Assembly (NCBI GenBank): GCA_964569295.1
Contig: CAZMVU010000054.1
Location: 1-24,695 of the forward strand
Reading direction: 5' to 3'
DNA: 24,695 bases
Origin: CAZMVU01 sp964569295
GTDB lineage: Bacteria > Hydrogenedentota > Hydrogenedentia > Hydrogenedentales > JAGMZX01
A program made the translations under genes and the position numbers. Below, piece by piece: positions 24,611 through 24,695 of the stretch (position 1 is the stretch's first letter; each line of letters begins with the position of its first letter). Under the pieces are notes generated by a model that saw only the letters and a program-made list of their open reading frames with translations, did no database searches and had not been told where the DNA came from.

Positions 24611-24695
24611 TACGCGTTAACCTAGAAGACTGTCCCCGCATTTTTTGGCGTTTGTGAGAAAGCGCTGCGTTGTCCGTGACTCCGCAAGACCGGGG

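Larger units (their letters stand above)
24133..24695. other. Repeat-rich non-coding stretch
   Basis: No credible gene. It contains CGGGG-TAT-CCCCG (24163-24175), a 47-base tandem duplication (24319-24430) and a hairpin cluster (24446-24610). Frames of up to 114 codons cross it but only translate the repeats. Confidence 0.65.

Overview
The window is GC-rich, densely coding bacterial chromosome broken up by repeat-rich intergenic islands. The gene set suggests a free-living, motile, Gram-negative-type bacterium of the Planctomycetota/Verrucomicrobiota/Hydrogenedentota kind. The supporting signs are a DUF5703-type secreted glycosidase, an NrfHA nitrite reductase with CXXCH at the first haem, a HrcA/CIRCE-controlled groEL, L- and P-ring flagellar genes under an apparent sigma-54 promoter, and many short hairpin repeats. 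The phylum assignment is inference only.

Layout. Positions 1-2461: a truncated copy of a ~204-bp hairpin repeat, then a secreted glycoside-hydrolase-like gene with its own sigma-70 promoter. Positions 2462-4666: a ParB-like-domain gene with a different composition, flanked by a near-identical ~540-bp duplication of the glycosidase 3' end. Positions 4667-6716: a GAF-GGDEF diguanylate cyclase, a TerB-like protein, and a convergent small lipoprotein gene. Positions 6760-11192: two inverted copies of the ~204-bp repeat enclose groEL (promoter, CIRCE operator and terminator all visible), a PilZ gene and a TauE/SafE-type exporter. Positions 11193-11759: non-coding island of short repeats. Positions 11760-14089: nrfH-nrfA, overlapping by ATGA. 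Positions 14291-16603: a divergently oriented PLP-dependent decarboxylase, then glucosamine-6-phosphate deaminase. Positions 16617-17195: 5-formyltetrahydrofolate cyclo-ligase.

Positions 17346-23941 hold a compact minus-strand flagellar operon: flgF, flgG, flgA, flgH, flgI, flgJ (rod-binding domain only), a small EF-hand protein, a flgN-like gene and flgL. A near-consensus -24/-12 promoter lies about 165 bases upstream of flgF. Gene ends overlap or nearly abut throughout, so one transcript is likely. Positions 23942-24695 hold that promoter, a 47-bp tandem duplication and a second cluster of hairpins.

The genes connect loosely. The diguanylate cyclase, PilZ protein and flagellar operon fit a c-di-GMP/motility theme, NrfHA provides anaerobic nitrite ammonification, and NagB with the glycosidase points to use of amino sugars and polysaccharides. 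The least expected items are the EF-hand protein inside the flagellar operon, which carries a FlgD-like sequence patch; the families of hairpins with three-base loops; and the partial gene duplication around the ParB-like gene.
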